From NCBI GenBank assembly GCA_963924555.1, contig OZ004586.1:5228501-5292500 (forward strand): a stretch of DNA of 64,000 nt, read 5' to 3'. The position numbers and the translations under genes were made by a program. Under the pieces are notes generated by a model, which ran no database searches, had not been told where the DNA came from, and worked only from the letters and a program-made list of their open reading frames with translations. Shown here piece after piece: positions 60,578 through 64,000 of the stretch. Numbering within the stretch: position 1 is the stretch's first letter; each line of letters starts with the position of its first letter. The stretch is from Crambe crambe. Taxonomy: Eukaryota > Porifera > Demospongiae > Poecilosclerida > Crambeidae.

Positions 60578-63500
60578 ATGTCTAAAATTTGTCATTGCAG
60601 TCGTACTGCCCCTCCAGTACGCTATGGTGATACCATTTTGCTGCATTTATCTGAAAGTAATGGTCTGGTCCCTAGAGCAGGATACTTCTTTAGGTAAAAA
60701 ACTAGCTATTATAAATTTTTTCATACACTTGTTTGTGTAAGAAAATTATGAGAATTAATTATTAATGCTTGTTACACACTAGCTGTAGTAACCAGAACAT
60801 TAATGATTTTTAACACAGTAGCTAATGGCTGTACAGAGTGCAGTGCATGTATTATGTTTATCCTGATCAATATATTTCTTTCGTAACTAGTTCCTGCAGT
60901 GTAAAGGATTCCAAAATTGTTATTTACCCTACAAGTAAAGAGGATCCTGTGGTACCTAACATTCGATGTAAGTGCATATTCAACACCACTGGCTGACTAT
61001 GACAGGAATAATATTGGAGATTAACAGAACAATTTTTGTGGTCACTTCTAGATAAGGCCTTAGAGCCTAGCACCTAGCAACAAGCAATAACAAGCCTGTT
61101 TTGCATAAATAGCTGGTGCTAACTTTTCACACATTAATAGCTAGGCTGAACTACAGATCAGTATTGAAAGCATGTCTGCTCATAGCCACTGCATATACAT
61201 ACAAGCATACAAGACTCAGCTGCAGGCAATAAATTGACAACCCTTTTAGTCAAAAAGTTCCTATATAGCACTTTAACAGATAGCCATGGATGGAAGTGTG
61301 AAACCATTACCTTTACTTTTATATTATAAAGGAAAAAATTGACTAGTTAACTGATCAAAAAAAGAGTTGGAACAAGGGCTGAATTGATGGAATTATGCAA
61401 GGATGAAGTGCATGTCACCTAGTGACTGTACCTGGATTCAACTTGTTTTTATGACCATTGACATCCAAGAGCTAGTACTCTCTCTGAGTCACGATCTGAG
61501 AATCAGCTCACTCGCTGAATTATCCTTGTGTATCGTATTTAATAGCTGTCACATTCAAGGTGGTTCCTGCTCTAAACTATAAAGCTGCATCTAAATACAG
61601 GAGTCTGAAAACTTGTAAGCCATTCAAGAAACATTATTTCATTTTCTACTTGGACATGTGTGTGTGTAATTTTTTTTTTTCAAAACAACAGTCAAGTCAG
61701 ATACAGATGAAACAACCAAACAAGCAAAAGTAGGTTTGAAAAAAAAATATCAAAAAACTAACATTAATAATTATTTTTTAAGAATGATGCCGAGTTGGAG
61801 GAGCAAGAAAATAGAGATTTAGTGGAAAGAAAGAATGGATTAGTAGTCTACTATGGAGATGCTATTCAGGTACGGAATGAATGAATGGTATCTTCTTGCC
61901 AAGTAGAGGAATGTCCGTTAGCTATAGTAGTAATACTTCAGACATTGAAGAATAACACCACAGTGTTATTTTTGACAACAGTGACATGAATGGCCAAGCC
62001 TACAGAAGAGCTACACCTACTTTTCACTAGTGTGTGAGGTCATGTGTTCTACTGAACTCTTTATAGTTGAGAGCTGGAATTGAGTGTGCACATGGATGCT
62101 TGTCTTTGAAGGCAATGGTTCCAACAATAAAATCATACAGGGTGTGGTTTGTAATTTTGCCCATGTGTTCATTGGAGTAATTTACTTTTAGCTTTAAAAT
62201 TCCTCCCTTATTGATTTACTGGTGATAGGGTGATACTTTCATGTGGTGCATCTATGGTCACTATTTGTAGCATCTTACAAATACTAATGTTATAGCTGCA
62301 GCACACCATAACCAAAGAATATATATCAGTCAGTACAAAGAAACCTTCACTGACAGAATTTGGAAGACTTAAGGTATGGACAGTGATTATTATTGTTAGA
62401 TAGCCCTATCATTTACTATAGTGGGGTTGCTGTGTGCAAGTAAAATTATAGTTACAACCATGTATCATAGACATCAGTTGTCCAATAATAATTATTTCAA
62501 TAAAAAATAAAAACCAAAAAAAAAGAAAAAAAGAAAACGCTTTAACTGCTAAGACAGCTGTAATAGTGCTTATCAAACTCTGGCTCAGTTGTCATATCAA
62601 ACTCTTCAGTGGAGTTACATGGGGGTGTGGAATCTATAATTATTCATCATCATAATTATAGGTATATCCACGGAAAGAAATTGGAAAAGGATGTATTTTC
62701 AGAATTCTGAAAAATCATTCTATGCAATCTTTTTGCAGCACGGTAGGAATAATGTCCAAGTTATTATGGAGTAAGCTATCACTTTTTAATGATCTTGAAG
62801 GTTCATTACCAGGACAAGTTGAAATTTGAGAGTAACAACATTCGAGGGCAGTACCTACGTTCTAGTGCTGTCCCTTATGATGACACTGGAATGACTGCCA
62901 AATGGTCAGCAATAAAATAATGCACTACCTACCTAAGACATTATGTTCCTCCCATTTATATTTCAGTTATGAAGTAAACCTTGCAGCTACTACAGATGCT
63001 GTAATCACGATTTTTCTTCATTCTGAAGCAAAGATACACACTGAGTATCAAGATGCCCTAAAGGTGCATTGTACTCTTTGAATGCATACAGCAGACCTTT
63101 TAGCTCTAATTTTGATATTCAGGGTGGAGCTACTATTAGACTTGTTCAGCAAAAAACCAAGCACTATGTTGTAGCAGATTTTGACTTGACACAGAAGGGT
63201 GAAGTCACTGAATATGGTAGCTATTATGAAGCTGTTTTGCAGTCTATTATCATTAATTTTCTTCCATAGTTCATTTCAAACAGCAAGAGGTGTACAGTGA
63301 GTATTCCCCCAATAAATATTGGCAGATTGAATTATGTGATGATAAGAGAAGTGGTAAGTGGTTATACTCCAATGTAATGCATGCAGGTACACCCAATTAA
63401 GTATCTTTGCATAGGAATAACATGAAATATGTGCTAGACATCAATTTATATTACTTTCAAGTGTGAAGCAACCAAATTAATTGTAGACTCCAGAACAACA

Positions 63501-63976
63501 ATTATAGCATGACATTATTATAGTCAATTGTAACATCTTTGCACTTACCTCACTGATAATGTCATTGGTCACTATAAGCTTAAAAATAACCATAACATGC
63601 AAACTCATCATTCCAGGGAAACTTTTATCTTGGAACCATGAATGTCGTATCAAGCATCGAACTGCACAGAAATACTTGTCTATCATGTGTGATGACAAAT
63701 CACATTACAAGGTCTTGAAACTTATGAAGCAATGATTGAAATTGACTTCCTCCATATCCAACTTTCAGGCATGTCTAGTGGATCTGGAACAAAAGTCTGA
63801 AGATACAAAATTTCAATTGGTTCCAGCTATAGAAAAGGTGAATGAATTCTGAAGTCTGGCTTTCTTATTATTTTTATACTTAATGCAGGGGGAGATACAT
63901 AAATTTATAGCAACCAATACCAAATTCCATATCAAGCATGTGCGTACTAAGAATTTTCTCCAACTACGATCTGATG
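60578..63976 (+). CDS. ITPR: Inositol trisphosphate receptor-like channel, N-terminal part (3'-partial)
   Basis: Fourteen exons with closing phases give about 392 residues: 60578-60693, 60891-60967, 61546-61614, 61692-61729, 61783-61869, 62296-62373, 62662-62742, 62801-62904, 62967-63063, 63123-63216, 63270-63353, 63617-63711, 63769-63837 and 63889-63976. The gene continues past the window. The order matches the suppressor and ligand-binding beta-trefoils of IP3 receptors: RYGDTILLHLSES (IP3R 'IGDIVSLYAEG'), TFKVVPALNYKAASKY ('CLFKVCPMNRYSAQKQ'), GLVVYYGDAIQLQH ('KYGSVIQLLH'), ALKGGATIRLVQQKTKHYVV ('VLKGGDVVRLFH...'), then MIR-type repeats (IKHRTAQKYLSI, IKHVRTKNFLQL). The start was chosen because MSKICHCS directly precedes the first trefoil strand. 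The loop equivalent to the IP3-phosphate-binding RTTGR reads VHFKQQEVY. Confidence 0.88.
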
Positions 63977-64000
63977 GTAAATTCTTTTTCCTTTTTTCTA

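Overview
This is a eukaryotic, AT-rich, intron-dense window. It holds five recognisable metazoan genes with mostly short GT-AG introns and very little intergenic DNA, plus one possible small gene. The protein families (RNF213, a Death/kelch protein, ASPM, UBE4A and an IP3-receptor relative), the compact layout and the foldback elements point to an early-branching animal. A demosponge such as Amphimedon is my best guess, but nothing in the sequence proves it. Exon models below were built by hand from splice sites and reading-frame phase. Boundaries may be off by a base or a few, but the phases close in four of the five main genes; in the RNF213-like gene I checked only part of the chain.

Layout: (1) 185-30648 (+): the C-terminal two thirds or so of a giant RNF213 (mysterin)-like AAA+ protein, its 5' end outside the window. 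(2) 30669-34305 (-): an eight-exon gene with a possible N-myristoyl start, a Death-like domain, a conserved but unnamed middle domain and six kelch repeats. It is tail-to-tail with gene 1, stop codons 20 bp apart. (3) 34446-about 46060 (-): an ASPM (abnormal spindle) orthologue with two CH domains, a very long IQ array in one 6-kb exon and a short C-terminal helical tail. It lies about 140 bp upstream of gene 2 on the same strand. (4) 46247-55222 (+): a UBE4A-type U-box ubiquitin chain-elongation factor (25 exons), head-to-head with ASPM. (5) 57612-58553 (+): the 3' end of an unidentified small gene with a poly(A) signal. (6) 60578 to window end (+): the N-terminal ligand-binding region of an inositol trisphosphate receptor-family channel, cut by the window edge.

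The most interesting points: the RNF213-like protein keeps both ATPase Walker A/B pairs but has no RING where vertebrate RNF213 has one, and its RZ-type zinc finger has lost the usual His-containing half. The IP3-receptor relative appears to lack the Arg-Thr-Thr-Gly-Arg loop that binds the ligand phosphate. The ASPM IQ array is built of 162-bp double-IQ units with recent 810-bp and 648-bp block duplications. A decayed tyrosine-recombinase (Crypton/KIAA1958-type) gene sits in a UBE4A intron. A family of foldback elements with TAGCC...GGCTA ends carries 8-bp target-site duplications.

I see no operon-like functional unit. Two genes (RNF213-like, UBE4A) belong to ubiquitin pathways and one (Death/kelch) to a signalling-adaptor type common in sponges and cnidarians, but their proximity may be chance.
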